DNA of 64,000 nucleotides from Amphibacillus sp. MSJ-3 (GCF_018919165.1 NZ_JAHLQM010000006.1:1-64000), one strand, 5' to 3'. Counted from the first letter of the stretch, positions 46,974 to 57,116 are shown. Notes: generated from the letters alone by a model not told the origin. Numbers and translations are program-made.

Positions 46974-47002
46974 ATTATAGCTTGTATAGTGCAGTTCTTC
47001 AA
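46974..47002 (-). promoter_or_regulatory. V-ATPase operon promoter
   Basis: On the minus strand TTGAAG (47002-46997), 17 bp, TATAAT (46979-46974). This gives a leader of about 150 nt with only a small hairpin near 46888-46903. The rest of 46821-47105 shows no gene. Confidence 0.6.
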
Positions 47003-47105
47003 TAATATAACTAATCCAATTTAAATCGAAATCCCTATTTATATAGGAAGAAATACAACTTATAAAATAAATAAAATGACTTTTTTACTAATCACCATAT
47101 GTATT

Positions 47106-47981
47106 TTATCCCTTTTCATGTTTATCAATTAAAATTGTTTTTCCGTCTTCCTGTCTTATTAATTGATCTTTGTAGAGTTTGCCAATGGCACGTTTAAAGG
47201 CAGCTTTACTTATTTGAAAGGTATGACGAATTTTATCTGGATCTGTTTGGTTATCAAAAGGCATTTCGCCACCATGCTCTTTTAAGTATGTCATAATCAT
47301 ATCTGCATCATGGGCTTGTGCTTCTAGCTTTCTTGGTAATAATGATACATTTAAACTTCCATCTTGCTTAACTTTTATGACACGGCCTTCCACCCATTCT
47401 CCAACACGAGGTTCTCTTTTACGCTCTGAGTGGTGAATAAAGCCACGATAACCTTGCTCACTAATTAAAACAGCACCTTCCTTTCCGGAGCGAAAGACTC
47501 TGCCCTTAATATCTTGATTAAATAACGAATCAGGTGCTTGATCCCAATTCCCTTCAAAATCAGCCTCTTTAACTGGTTCTGCCAATAAGCGATTTCTTTT
47601 ATCACGTTTTAAAGTGACATAGAGCTGATCACCAGCAATAGGCCAAGCAGATCGATACTTTGGAAGGTCATCCACAGAAACAAGTATCTCATTTGGTGCG
47701 CCAATATTGACAAAGACGCCCAATTTTTGATTAACCCCAACTACCTCTGCCCAATCGAATACAGAGAAACGCACATGAGGTAACTTAGTCGTAGCATTGA
47801 TCTGATCTTTATCATTATGATATAAAAAGACCTCGACTAAATCACCTACTGTATATATATCGTCTGATTGATTGCAATCTAAATAAATATCTGTTGATTG
47901 ATTTGTTAATAGATAGCCATCCTTTAAAACCTTCTTGACAGTTAATTGAACGATATTTCCGACTTGTATCGTTGACATCAT
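47106..47981 (-). CDS. cvfB: CvfB-family RNA-binding protein (YitL-like)
   Basis: The 291-residue protein has several S1-type OB folds (first VGNIVQLTVKKVLKDGYLLT, residues 7-26; second near 75; third DIKGRVFRSGKEGAVLI near 165) and a C-terminal winged helix (FQISKAAFKRAIGKLYKDQLI). This is the CvfB/YitL layout. Staphylococcal CvfB binds RNA and affects virulence gene expression. It is alone on the minus strand, divergent from yqxD. Confidence 0.9.
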   Translation of the reverse strand: MMSTIQVGNIVQLTVKKVLKDGYLLTNQSTDIYLDCNQSDDIYTVGDLVEVFLYHNDKDQINATTKLPHVRFSVFDWAEVVGVNQKLGVFVNIGAPNEILVSVDDLPKYRSAWPIAGDQLYVTLKRDKRNRLLAEPVKEADFEGNWDQAPDSLFNQDIKGRVFRSGKEGAVLISEQGYRGFIHHSERKREPRVGEWVEGRVIKVKQDGSLNVSLLPRKLEAQAHDADMIMTYLKEHGGEMPFDNQTDPDKIRHTFQISKAAFKRAIGKLYKDQLIRQEDGKTILIDKHEKG

Positions 47982-48060
47982 ATGTTCTTCCTTTCAAATA
48001 TGATAATATGGATTCATAATTGCTTACACTACTATTGTTAAACTTAGGAGAGAATTATTC

Positions 48061-48498
48061 ATGATCATTTATATAGATGGTGATGCTTGTCCCGTTACGG
48101 AAGAAATTGTTTCAATGACTAAAAATAAAAAGCTTCAAGTTAAATTAATCAAAACATATGCACATCATTCAATGCAAAAATTAGAGGATCACGTGCAAGA
48201 AATATATGTTGATAGTGAAAAAGAAGCAGTTGATTACAAAATTATTGCTCTAATTAAAGCGGGTGATTTACTTATTACACAAGACTATGGCTTAGCATCT
48301 ATAGCATTACAAAAAGATTGCCAAGTTATTCACCCAAGGGGATTTCAATATACCCAAGTAAATATAAACAGACTGTTAGAATCCCGCTATCAAAGTGCAC
48401 AGATTAGGAAACATGGCGGTCGAACAAAAGGACCACAGCCTTACACGATTGAAGATCGTAAACAATTTAAAAAAATCTTTGCTAAGATCTTAACATAA
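48061..48498 (+). CDS. yqxD: YaiI/YqxD-family protein (DUF188)
   Basis: The 145-residue protein starts MIIYIDGDACPVTEEIV, the conserved DGDACP motif of this NYN/PIN-like family, with later acidic residues in DLLITQDYGLA and the basic HGGRTKGP. The family is thought to be nuclease-like but has no proven activity. AGGAGAG lies before the ATG. Confidence 0.88.
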   Translation: MIIYIDGDACPVTEEIVSMTKNKKLQVKLIKTYAHHSMQKLEDHVQEIYVDSEKEAVDYKIIALIKAGDLLITQDYGLASIALQKDCQVIHPRGFQYTQVNINRLLESRYQSAQIRKHGGRTKGPQPYTIEDRKQFKKIFAKILT

Positions 48499-48590
48499 GT
48501 CCATTCCTTTACCTATATCGTTTAATCATAGCAAACTTCTAGTCATGCTATCACTCGTATACTTGCCTCCTTAAGTGATTAATCCATAAT

Positions 48591-48632
48591 GATAAGTGAG
48601 GTGTTTTGCAAACTTAAAACACCTCACTTATC
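48591..48632. terminator. Bidirectional terminator between yqxD and ilvA
   Basis: A perfect 17-bp stem GATAAGTGAGGTGTTTT (48591-48607)/AAAACACCTCACTTATC (48616-48632). Confidence 0.9.
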
Positions 48633-48646
48633 GTTAATTACGGATA

Positions 48647-49906
48647 TTAAATAAGTAATTGAAACAACTCTTGATCTTTATTCAATTCAATATAGGAAAA
48701 ACCATTTTCCTCCATTCGTTTAATCAGTGGTTGATAATCATTCTTATTTTGCAATTCTATTCCTACAAGAACCGGTCCGCGATCTCGATTATTCTTTTTG
48801 GTATATTCAAATCGAGTGATATCATCATTTTTACCAAGCACTAGCGTTAAAAACTCCCTCAATGCTCCTGCACGCTGTGGAAAACTTACGATAAAATAAT
48901 GTTTTAATCCTTCATAAATAAGTGATCTTTCTTTAATGTCCTGCATCCGATCAATATCATTATTACCACCACTTACTATAACAACTACATTTTTCCCTTT
49001 AATTTCATCCTTATAGTCATCTAGCGCAGTAATGGGCATTGCCCCAGCTGGTTCCGCAACAATTGCATTTTCGGTATATAAATCTAGTAAAGTTGTACAT
49101 ATCTTGCCTTCAGGGATTGTCGCAAATGAGTCAACAACTTGTTTAGCAATTGTAAATGTAAGATTACCAATTTGTTTAACACTTGCTCCATCAACAAATT
49201 TATCAACGGTATCAAGCTTAACAACTTTATCAGCATTCAATGATGCTTGCATAGATGCTGCCCCGACTGGTTCTACACCAACCACTTTGGTATTTGGACT
49301 AATTCCTTTTATATAGGAACCTACACCTGCGATTAAACCTCCACCGCCTACAGACATAAAGACATGCGAAAGAGGTTGATCCATATCCTCTAATATTTCT
49401 AATCCAACCGTTCCTTGTCCAATGATTGTCCGGTAATCATCAAATGGGTGAACAAATGTCATATCATGTTCTTGACAATAGGCTTTAGATTCGTCAGCTG
49501 CATCATCATATGTATCACCTGTTAAAATAATATCGACATATTTACCACCAAAAAAAGCGACACGATTAACCTTTTGTCTAGGAGTTGTTGTTGGCATGAA
49601 GATCTTGCCTCTAACTTTCATCGCCTGACAAGAATATGCTACTCCTTGTGCATGGTTCCCTGCACTTGCACAAACAACACCCTTATTTAATTCTTCGCGC
49701 GTTAAACTTTGCATAAAATGATACGCTCCTCTAATTTTAAAAGAGCGAACGTCTTGTAAATCTTCACGCTTTAGATAAACGTTACATTTATACTTTTCAG
49801 ATAGGATCGTGTCTTTTTGTAGTGGTGTTCTCTTGACAACATCTTTTATTTTTTGGTGTGCAATCATAATATCTTTGACATCAATTGTTTTTAACGATTC
49901 GCTCAT
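48647..49906 (-). CDS. ilvA: Threonine ammonia-lyase (threonine dehydratase)
   Basis: Converts threonine to 2-oxobutanoate, the first step to isoleucine. The 419-residue PLP enzyme has the cofactor lysine at Lys57 (SFKIRGAY) and the phosphate loop SVGGGGLIAG near 180. A single ACT-like C-terminal domain (SFPQRAGALREFL near 340) fits the short biosynthetic form of Firmicutes. No T-box or other ilv genes are adjacent. Confidence 0.93.
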   Translation of the reverse strand: MSESLKTIDVKDIMIAHQKIKDVVKRTPLQKDTILSEKYKCNVYLKREDLQDVRSFKIRGAYHFMQSLTREELNKGVVCASAGNHAQGVAYSCQAMKVRGKIFMPTTTPRQKVNRVAFFGGKYVDIILTGDTYDDAADESKAYCQEHDMTFVHPFDDYRTIIGQGTVGLEILEDMDQPLSHVFMSVGGGGLIAGVGSYIKGISPNTKVVGVEPVGAASMQASLNADKVVKLDTVDKFVDGASVKQIGNLTFTIAKQVVDSFATIPEGKICTTLLDLYTENAIVAEPAGAMPITALDDYKDEIKGKNVVVIVSGGNNDIDRMQDIKERSLIYEGLKHYFIVSFPQRAGALREFLTLVLGKNDDITRFEYTKKNNRDRGPVLVGIELQNKNDYQPLIKRMEENGFSYIELNKDQELFQLLI

Positions 49907-50035
49907 GGGATTAATCCTTTCTTTTTACAAAATTTAAAAAAGTAAATAGATTTAGCATATCATACGAATATATATTGTTGATTACATTAAGCAAAAGCAA
50001 GAGGCAACCCATTTGTATAGTTGCCCCGACATGAA

Positions 50036-50962
50036 TTAAGATAATATTTCAGTTAATTGAGGAATAATCTGCTTTTTACGTGATACTACACCAGGTAAAG
50101 TTACTTTATTATCAATTAATTTCACATTAAAAGCTTGATTGATTGCATTTGCTTGATCACCCAATCCGATAACAATAGAGTCATTAGATAGGATGTCAGT
50201 AATCATTAACACAAAGAGGTTAATATTTTTATCTTGAATTTGCTTAGAAATCGCAACCTTTATCTCTTCTTCTTTCATGAGTAACTCATCTGGATCAACT
50301 GTATTTATTTGAGCAACTTCAATCACATTTGAACCCATTTCAAATTGTTTCGCATCAAGAGAAAGCAATTCTTCAATCGATTTACCACTTAAATCAGCCC
50401 CAGCCTTCAGCATTTCAAGACCATATTGATCAAGATCAACATCAGCGATGACTGCTAATTCTTTTGCAGCAGCTATATCTTCATCTGTGCATGTTGGTGA
50501 TTTGAATAACAAGGAATCAGAAATAATAGCAGATAACATCAAGCCAGCTATGTCTTTGCGGACTTCAATCTTATGTTCTTTAAATAACTTATTTAAAATA
50601 GTTGCAGTACAACCGACTGGCTCTGCTCGGTAATAAAGTGGATCAGCCGTCTCAAAATTAGCGATTCGATGGTGATCGATAACTTCTTTTACCTTGACTT
50701 GATCAATATCACTTGCACTCTGTTGTTTTTCATTATGATCGACTAAAATAACTGCTTCAGTTTCATTCGCTACAGTTGTTACAACTCTAGGTGCAGCAAC
50801 ATTAAAGTAGTCAAGAGCAAAGCTTGTCTCACTATTTGGTTCGCCTAAAGCAACTGCTTCTGTATTCTCACCTAGTTGATTTTTTAAATAACTATAGACA
50901 ATTGCCGAAGTAATCGTGTCCGTATCTGGATTTTTGTGTCCGAATATTAATATTTTACTCAC
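50036..50962 (-). CDS. ppaC: Manganese-dependent inorganic pyrophosphatase (DHH family)
   Basis: Hydrolyses pyrophosphate. The 308-residue protein starts [16 protein letters not shown] and carries DHH motif residues ([21 protein letters not shown] near residue 97) and the C-terminal SRKKQIIP loop. GTG 50962 is chosen because AGGAGG lies 8 bp before it. A longer frame to 51019 reads into an intergenic repeat and is rejected. It stands alone. Confidence 0.94.
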   Translation of the reverse strand: MSKILIFGHKNPDTDTITSAIVYSYLKNQLGENTEAVALGEPNSETSFALDYFNVAAPRVVTTVANETEAVILVDHNEKQQSASDIDQVKVKEVIDHHRIANFETADPLYYRAEPVGCTATILNKLFKEHKIEVRKDIAGLMLSAIISDSLLFKSPTCTDEDIAAAKELAVIADVDLDQYGLEMLKAGADLSGKSIEELLSLDAKQFEMGSNVIEVAQINTVDPDELLMKEEEIKVAISKQIQDKNINLFVLMITDILSNDSIVIGLGDQANAINQAFNVKLIDNKVTLPGVVSRKKQIIPQLTEILS

Positions 50963-50990
50963 AATATCTTTCCTCCTATTTAAGCAATAA

Positions 50991-51070
50991 AGTGAATCTT
51001 TACTCAGGGGGTTTTTCATCCTCCCTGAGTGTTAGATGAACGAATCGGGTTTTTTACTGACTGTTCAATT
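50991..51070 (+). repeat. Intergenic repeat, copy 3, with a hairpin
   Basis: Begins GTGAATCTTTACTCAGGGGG; ACTCAGGG (51002-51009) pairs with CCCTGAGT (51023-51030). It then reads GTTAGATGAA, AATCGGG and ACTGACTG. Similar to 56413-56482. It lies just upstream of ppaC. Confidence 0.55.
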
Positions 51071-51254
51071 CCACTTTATCTCTTGAACCTATTTTACCGT
51101 AAAAAAACAATTCTTTCATTAAGAATAATCAATTTAGTTCATATAAATCACAAAATGACTAACCTTACCCAACTAAATGCATCATAAGCACTTTTTGTTG
51201 GTAATTATCGATCAAGGGTACAATAAACATTATGGATAAAGCGACTGATATCAT

Positions 51255-52502
51255 TTATTTTTTGTATTGACCATTACCAAATAACTGATATTTTGATGAA
51301 GTCAAAGCTTGTAACCCCATTGGGCCTCGTGCATGAAGTTTCTGTGTACTAATACCAATTTCAGCACCAAATCCAAATTCAAATCCATCAGTAAATCGTG
51401 TCGAAGCATTGTGGTAGACACATGCCGCATCTACTTCATTTAAAAACTTTACAGCACGATCATTTGATTCCGTGATAATAGCCTCTGAATGTTTTGTTCC
51501 ATATTGATTGATATGAGCAATCGCTTCATCTATAGATTCTACGACCTTCATCGCAATAATTCGATCCAAATATTCTGTTTCCCAGTCTGCTTCTGTTGCC
51601 ACAATAACGGTTGGGTCCATTGATTTGACTGTTTGATCACCATGAATTTCCACCCCTTCATTTTGTAAGGCTTGGATTAAAGCTTCTCCATAATGATCGA
51701 ACCAGCCATTATCTATTAATACAGTTTCAATAGCGTTGCACACTGATGGTCTTTGAGTTTTTGCATTAATCACAAGTTTAATCGCCATCTCTTGATCTGC
51801 ATCTTTGGCAACATACATATGACAGTTCCCAGCTCCGGTTTCAAGAACTGGAATAGATGATTTAGCAATAACTGTTTCAATTAAATTCTGACTTCCCCGA
51901 GGAATAAGCACATCTATATATTGATTCAAACGGAACATTTCCTCAGCTGTCTGACGACTGGTATCTTCTAATAGTTGAACACTATCTACCGGGATATTTG
52001 ATTTTCCTAATGCTGAACGAATCGCATTGACAATTGCTATATTCGAGTCAATAGCTGAGGAACTCCCACGTAAAATAACAGCATTTCCTGTTTTGATACA
52101 CAGAGCAGCGGCGTCAACTGTCACATTAGGTCTTGCTTCATAAATAATCCCGATGACACCGATAGGGACTGCCAGTTTTTTCAGCTCAATTCCACTTTCA
52201 AGTTGCCAACTATCTAATGGTTGACCGATAGGGTCAGCTAATTCAATTAATTGAATTAAAGCCTCACTTATATTCTTGATTCGCTCTGGTGTCAATTGAA
52301 TACGGTCAATCACTGCATTTGAAATATTATTTTGCTTTGCACGCTCAATATCTTTTCTATTAGCTTTTAAAATATCATCTTGCTCTAATAACAGTTGTTC
52401 AGCAATTAATCGTAAAGCCTGATTTTTATCTTCCGTTAAGGTGTTTGCTAAAATTGTACTCGCTGCTTTTGCTTGTTTACCCATTTGTTCTAAACTAATC
52501 AA
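51255..52502 (-). CDS. proA: Gamma-glutamyl phosphate reductase
   Basis: Second step of proline synthesis. The 415-residue ALDH-fold enzyme has the catalytic Cys in AKTQRPSVCNAIETVL near residue 257 and the conserved YEARPNVTVDAAALCIKTGN segment near 126. It lies 11 bp after proB, in one operon with it. Confidence 0.95.
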   Translation of the reverse strand: MISLEQMGKQAKAASTILANTLTEDKNQALRLIAEQLLLEQDDILKANRKDIERAKQNNISNAVIDRIQLTPERIKNISEALIQLIELADPIGQPLDSWQLESGIELKKLAVPIGVIGIIYEARPNVTVDAAALCIKTGNAVILRGSSSAIDSNIAIVNAIRSALGKSNIPVDSVQLLEDTSRQTAEEMFRLNQYIDVLIPRGSQNLIETVIAKSSIPVLETGAGNCHMYVAKDADQEMAIKLVINAKTQRPSVCNAIETVLIDNGWFDHYGEALIQALQNEGVEIHGDQTVKSMDPTVIVATEADWETEYLDRIIAMKVVESIDEAIAHINQYGTKHSEAIITESNDRAVKFLNEVDAACVYHNASTRFTDGFEFGFGAEIGISTQKLHARGPMGLQALTSSKYQLFGNGQYKK

Positions 52503-52513
52503 TTTTCCGCCTC

Positions 52514-53623
52514 CTAAATAGTCAAAATGAGTTTGTCTCGGTGAATCACTTCTGGCTTACTACAACCCGTTATTGCCATTGCTTCTGTACTACTCAACCC
52601 TTTTACTTCGTTGATTTGCTCTGAGGAGTAATTAACCTGTCCCTTAGCAACTAGCTGCTTATTATAATAAATTTCAACAACATCATCTGAATCAAATACT
52701 TTTTCAACCGCCAAGATACCTGCTGCTAGAAGACTCTTCCCTTCAGATAAAAGAGCCTGTTTTGCTCCATCATCAATTAGAATCTTCCCACTTATTTCGG
52801 AATGAAAAGCAATCCACTGTTTATGCTTTCTTACGTGGGGTCGATGCTTATTTCCGATATATGTGCCATCACCATCCCCGTTTAAGATATTAATTAATGT
52901 ATTTTCTCCTTCGCCCTTACCGATAAAACAATTTACGCCTAATGTCGAGGCCATTTTAGCCGCAATTAGTTTTGATTTCATTCCACCTGTTCCTACTTTT
53001 GAGCCAGAATCTTGGCTCGTTTGTTCAATGAGTTGATCGGAAATATAATTAATCATCTGATATCGTTTGGCGTCGTGGTTAAGGTAAGGATTTTTATCGT
53101 AAATCCCATTGATATCAGTTAACATAATAAGAGCATCAGCATTAATTAGGCCACTGACTAGTGCAGATAGCATATCATTATCACCAAAAGTTAATTCTTC
53201 GATTGAAACAGAATCATTTTCATTAATGATGGGTAAAACTTTTCGCTTCAATAATTCCGTAATTGTCTGATAAATATTAGAGAATTGTTCCTCATTAGAA
53301 AAGTTATCTCTAGTCAATAATAGTTGTGCGGTTATATAATCAAATTTTTTAAAAGCATAATTGTAAGCTTCAACTAATAACCCTTGGCCAACTGCCGCAG
53401 CTGCTTGCTTACCAGCAACCGTAACTGGTCGACTAGAGTAGCCCAAGAGGTGAAAACCCGCAGATACCGCACCAGAAGAAATCAAAATTACTTCAACCCC
53501 GCTATCCATTAAACGTGCAATCGCTTGGCTATGGGCCATTAACTTTTCAAGTGATAAAGTCCCATCCGCTTGGGTTAGGGAGCTACTTCCTATTTTTACA
53601 ACAACACGCTTCTGTTTCACCAA
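52514..53623 (-). CDS. proB: Glutamate 5-kinase
   Basis: First step of proline synthesis. The 369-residue protein has an amino-acid kinase domain (VVKIGSSSLT at the start; NENDSVS near 135) and a C-terminal PUA domain (from about 275). It is preceded by a T-box leader, so it should be induced by uncharged tRNA-Pro. Confidence 0.95.
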   Translation of the reverse strand: MVKQKRVVVKIGSSSLTQADGTLSLEKLMAHSQAIARLMDSGVEVILISSGAVSAGFHLLGYSSRPVTVAGKQAAAAVGQGLLVEAYNYAFKKFDYITAQLLLTRDNFSNEEQFSNIYQTITELLKRKVLPIINENDSVSIEELTFGDNDMLSALVSGLINADALIMLTDINGIYDKNPYLNHDAKRYQMINYISDQLIEQTSQDSGSKVGTGGMKSKLIAAKMASTLGVNCFIGKGEGENTLINILNGDGDGTYIGNKHRPHVRKHKQWIAFHSEISGKILIDDGAKQALLSEGKSLLAAGILAVEKVFDSDDVVEIYYNKQLVAKGQVNYSSEQINEVKGLSSTEAMAITGCSKPEVIHRDKLILTI

Positions 53624-53682
53624 AATGACCTTCTTTCAATTTTTAAAAACAAACTTATTGCTCATTAAATTCAAACTATAAA

Positions 53683-53946
53683 AAAACTGTTTTACATCCA
53701 TTACAACCCAATGTAATGGACGAAAAAACAGTTTTCCGCGGTACCACCATCATTGATAAGTTCCCACTTATCCACTTGATTATTGATAACGCCCTTTATC
53801 TGAGCGGTTAATTCGATTAACAATTCAAAAGACAGGATTCAATAAAGAGCGGTAATAGTGGAATGTTTCAGCCGGTGCATTCCATTCTCTTAGCTTACAT
53901 CATTTATTTACTTGGTCTTTATCACTATTGTTCTAGTTATGAGATT
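53683..53946 (-). promoter_or_regulatory. T-box riboswitch controlling proBA
   Basis: On the minus strand the leader carries AGTA-type loop sequence (AGTAAATA), GAATCCTG in the specifier region, and the T-box GGTGGTACCGCGG (53748-53736). A strong terminator follows: AAAACTGTTTT (53735-53725) and TCCATTACA (53720-53712) pairing with their complements at 53705-53683, then TTTTTTTATAG. The CCT in GAATCCTG would be a proline specifier, which fits proBA; I could not model the stem to prove it. Confidence 0.88.
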
Positions 53947-53952
53947 AATTCT

Positions 53953-53981
53953 ATTATCTACAAGCTTTCTATGGTTGTCAA
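53953..53981 (-). promoter_or_regulatory. proBA promoter
   Basis: On the minus strand TTGACA (53981-53976), 17 bp, GATAAT (53958-53953), placing the start of the T-box leader near 53946. The region 53982-54150 holds nothing else I can identify. Confidence 0.7.
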
Positions 53982-54150
53982 GGTATTTATCAGAAAAATC
54001 AGTTCATTTCAAATCTCCATCATCATTAAGTAAATCTTCATTCAGTAGGGTGTAGCGAGCTAGTTAATCTAGGAAAAACTATATGTTGCATGATAAGCCA
54101 TTTCTGATCATAACTTTTAAGCTAGTTTATTAAGGAGTCATTCTTTAATC

Positions 54151-55224
54151 CTATGATATTATATTAATCCAGCCAAAGGTATCCGCAATCTTTCCATACT
54201 GGATGCCTGTAATTGTATCGTATAACCTTTTCGCAATCTCACCTGTCTTTTGATTATTTATCGACAGTTTTTCTCCATTATAGTTTAATTCACCAATCGG
54301 AGAAATTACCGCAGCTGTACCTGTACCAAATGCCTCTTCTAAATGCCCTGCTTGATGAGCTTCTACGATTTCTTCAATTGAAATCTTTCTTTCGGTTATC
54401 GGAAGGTCCCAGTATTCTAGTAGTTGAATAACAGACTTACGAGTCACACCAGGTAAAATACTTCCATTTAACTTCGGCGTTATTATTTCCCCATCAATTT
54501 TGAAGAAGACATTCATACTTCCGACCTCTTCAATATACTTTTTCTCATGGGCGTCTAACCAAAGCACTTGCGCATAACCTTCCTTTTCCGCTATTTCTTG
54601 TGCGATCAAACTACCAGCATAGTTTCCAGCTGTTTTTGCTTCTCCTGTACCACCTTCTACGGAACGAATGTAGTCATTTTCGACAGCGATTTTGACAGGA
54701 TTAATTCCTTCTTTATAATATGAACCTACTGGTGATAAAATAACAACAAATTTATATTGCTTGGCAGCCTCTACCCCTAAGTTAGGTTCTGTGGCAATGA
54801 TAAATGGGCGAATATAAAGTGAAGTTCCCTCAGCCTTTGGTACCCAATCCTTTTCTAACTTAACTAATTCTTTAATTGCACTTAAAGCAAGATCTGGGTC
54901 TATTGGTGGGATACACATTCTTACATTTGAGCGATTCAATCTTTTTATATTCTCTTCAGGACGAAATAATTGGATCTCCCCATTTGCTGTTGCGTATGCT
55001 TTTAATCCTTCAAAAACGGTTTGTCCATAATGAAAAACCATCGATGCTGGATCGAGTGTAAGAGGTTGGTAAGGGACGATTTGTCCATCATACCACCCTT
55101 TTTTGTGATGATATTCCATCACAAACATATGATCAGTAAAATATTTACCAAACGCTAATTGATTACTTGCTGGTTTAGTTTTTTTAGTCATTACTTCAGA
55201 TACAGTAAAATTAAATGATTTCAT
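54151..55224 (-). CDS. ilvE: Branched-chain amino acid aminotransferase
   Basis: Transfers the amino group between glutamate and branched-chain keto acids. The 357-residue fold-type IV PLP enzyme has the cofactor lysine in GTGEAKTAGNYAGSL near residue 200 and EVGSMNVFF near 237. It is transcribed divergently from a GltC-like regulator. No terminator is obvious before the proBA promoter region. Confidence 0.95.
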   Translation of the reverse strand: MKSFNFTVSEVMTKKTKPASNQLAFGKYFTDHMFVMEYHHKKGWYDGQIVPYQPLTLDPASMVFHYGQTVFEGLKAYATANGEIQLFRPEENIKRLNRSNVRMCIPPIDPDLALSAIKELVKLEKDWVPKAEGTSLYIRPFIIATEPNLGVEAAKQYKFVVILSPVGSYYKEGINPVKIAVENDYIRSVEGGTGEAKTAGNYAGSLIAQEIAEKEGYAQVLWLDAHEKKYIEEVGSMNVFFKIDGEIITPKLNGSILPGVTRKSVIQLLEYWDLPITERKISIEEIVEAHQAGHLEEAFGTGTAAVISPIGELNYNGEKLSINNQKTGEIAKRLYDTITGIQYGKIADTFGWINIIS

Positions 55225-55500
55225 GCCTTTCCCTCAATTCATCTATTGATAAGTTTTATATATTATGAATTAAATTCATAATACCTATAAATAATTAATA
55301 TATCTATTCTATTACTTTTTAATAGTAGCTGACAAGGTCTTTTTTATAAGAAAATTCTAAAAATACAAAAAACAATTAGCCTAAGTAATTGATCAAACAT
55401 TGTCGAATCGGAAAAATATCGCTATAATATAATGAAACTTTGGTCATGAACACCAACAAGCTATATTATTTGAATAAAGTCAATGGTGAGGGGAATATAA

Positions 55501-56418
55501 ATGGAATTAAGACAATTAAAATATTTCATTGAAGTAGCTGAACGTGAACATATGTCTGAGGCTGCAGAACATTTGGGTATTGCTCAATCAGCCATTAGTC
55601 GACAAATTACAAATTTAGAAAAAGAATTGGGGGTCCAATTGTTTGAACGAAAGGGACGGAATGTTAAGCTATTACCAATTGGAAAAGTCTTTTTAATCCA
55701 TGCCAAGGAAGCAATCAAATCCATTGAATATGCGAAAAAGCAAATAGATGAATACATTGATCCTGAAAGAGGGTCAATAAAAATTGGCTTTCCTACTAGC
55801 TTAGCAAGGAGTCTACTCCCACCACTTCTCAATGAATTTAAAATGAACTACCCTGACATACAGTTCCAATTACGACAAGGGACCTATCAATTTTTAATTG
55901 ATGCTGTAAAAAGAAGAGAATTGAACATTGCCTTTATTGGCCCAGTGATTACTGATGACCCTCTAATTAACGGACGGACTCTTTTTTATGAGAAAATGTA
56001 TTTACTCATTCCTAGCCAACATCGACTGGCTAAAAGAAAGAGTATTTACTTGACAGAGCTAAAAGAAGAGAATTTTGTTTTATTTCCGAGAGGCTATGTT
56101 TTTGAAGAACTAGTTGTTGAGGCCTGTCATTCAGTTGGTTTTGAACCACAGGTCATCAGTCAAGGTGGAGATTTAGAGGCTGTTAAAGGGATGGTAGCTA
56201 CAGGCATAGGGATTACCATTTTACCGGAAAGTGCTATCGGAGAATTTAAGTCACCTTATACCGTGAAAATCCCAATAAGTAGCCCGAATTTAGAAAGAAG
56301 TGTTGGCCTAATCACACCCAAACATCGGAAATTGTCACCTTCTGAAGACGTATTTTATCAGTTTGCACTTAATTATTTTGAGACAAACAATCCGATAACA
56401 GATAATGACATTAAATGA
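55501..56418 (+). CDS. LysR-family regulator, GltC-like
   Basis: The 305-residue protein has an N-terminal winged helix (SEAAEHLGIAQSAISRQITNLEKELG) and a LysR effector domain. It looks closest to Bacillus subtilis GltC throughout, for example FLIHAKEAIKSIEYAKKQIDEYIDPERGSIKIGFPTSLA-like order of blocks. GltC activates glutamate synthase in response to glutamate and 2-oxoglutarate, but gltAB is not here. The neighbour is ilvE, a glutamate-using enzyme. GAGGGGA precedes the ATG. Confidence 0.85.
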   Translation: MELRQLKYFIEVAEREHMSEAAEHLGIAQSAISRQITNLEKELGVQLFERKGRNVKLLPIGKVFLIHAKEAIKSIEYAKKQIDEYIDPERGSIKIGFPTSLARSLLPPLLNEFKMNYPDIQFQLRQGTYQFLIDAVKRRELNIAFIGPVITDDPLINGRTLFYEKMYLLIPSQHRLAKRKSIYLTELKEENFVLFPRGYVFEELVVEACHSVGFEPQVISQGGDLEAVKGMVATGIGITILPESAIGEFKSPYTVKIPISSPNLERSVGLITPKHRKLSPSEDVFYQFALNYFETNNPITDNDIK

Positions 56419-56482
56419 ATCTTCACTCAGTCCCCTTGGGTGTTAATTGAAAAAATCGGGACTAGCAGTCAGTCAATCTATA
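56413..56482 (+). repeat. Intergenic repeat, copy 4
   Basis: Shares TGAATCTTCACTCAG, GGTGTTA, AATCGGG and CAGTCAGTCAA blocks with the copy at 50991-51070, but its hairpin is decayed. It lies between the GltC-like gene and msrA. Confidence 0.5.
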
Positions 56483-56508
56483 AAAAAAGAACAAAGGAGT
56501 TTTAACTA

Positions 56509-57039
56509 ATGAATCATAAAGAAATAGCAACCTTTGCTGGTGGGTGTTTCTGGTGTATGGTAAAACCATTTGATCAATGGCCAGGAGTTGAGTCTGTTAA
56601 ATCTGGCTATATTGGCGGACATGTAACGAACCCCACATATGAACAAGTAAAAAAAGGAGACACAGGTCACTATGAAGCTGTTCAAATTACATATGATCCT
56701 GACCAAATAAGCTACGAGCAAATACTGGCCTTATATTGGCCGCAAATTGATCCTACTGACCCAAATGGACAGTTCCATGATCGTGGCCCACAATATCGAA
56801 CAGCGATATTTTATCATAATGAGGAACAAAAAAGACTTGCTCAACAGTCTAAAAAGAAACTTGAAGACAGCAAGCGTTTTAAGCAGCCAATCGTGACAGA
56901 AATTCTGCCTAGTACGACCTTCTATCTAGCAGAATCATATCATCAAGACTACTACAAGAAAAATCAAGTCGATTATGAAGAGGACCGCGCCCTCTCTGGT
57001 CGTGATCAATTTATTGAACAAAATTGGTCGGAAAAATAA
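56509..57039 (+). CDS. msrA: Peptide methionine sulfoxide reductase A
   Basis: Reduces methionine-S-sulfoxide in proteins. The 176-residue protein has the GGCFWCM motif (catalytic Cys14) at its start and YHQDYYKKN near the C-terminus. It is not fused to MsrB. AAAGGAG lies before the ATG. Confidence 0.93.
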   Translation: MNHKEIATFAGGCFWCMVKPFDQWPGVESVKSGYIGGHVTNPTYEQVKKGDTGHYEAVQITYDPDQISYEQILALYWPQIDPTDPNGQFHDRGPQYRTAIFYHNEEQKRLAQQSKKKLEDSKRFKQPIVTEILPSTTFYLAESYHQDYYKKNQVDYEEDRALSGRDQFIEQNWSEK

Positions 57040-57070
57040 TCGGACGGGTTACTCACCTGTCCGATTATTT
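57034..57070 (+). terminator. Terminator of msrA
   Basis: A perfect 12-bp stem AAATAATCGGAC (57034-57045)/GTCCGATTATTT (57059-57070); the left arm overlaps the stop codon. Confidence 0.85.
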
Positions 57071-57116
57071 AATCGTTTATTTAGTTTACATAATATAATT
57101 ACGGTTAACAAAAAGC

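Noticed and set aside
50963-51019. N-terminal extension of the pyrophosphatase
   Set aside because: The extra codons come from an intergenic repeat and lie upstream of the true ribosome site.
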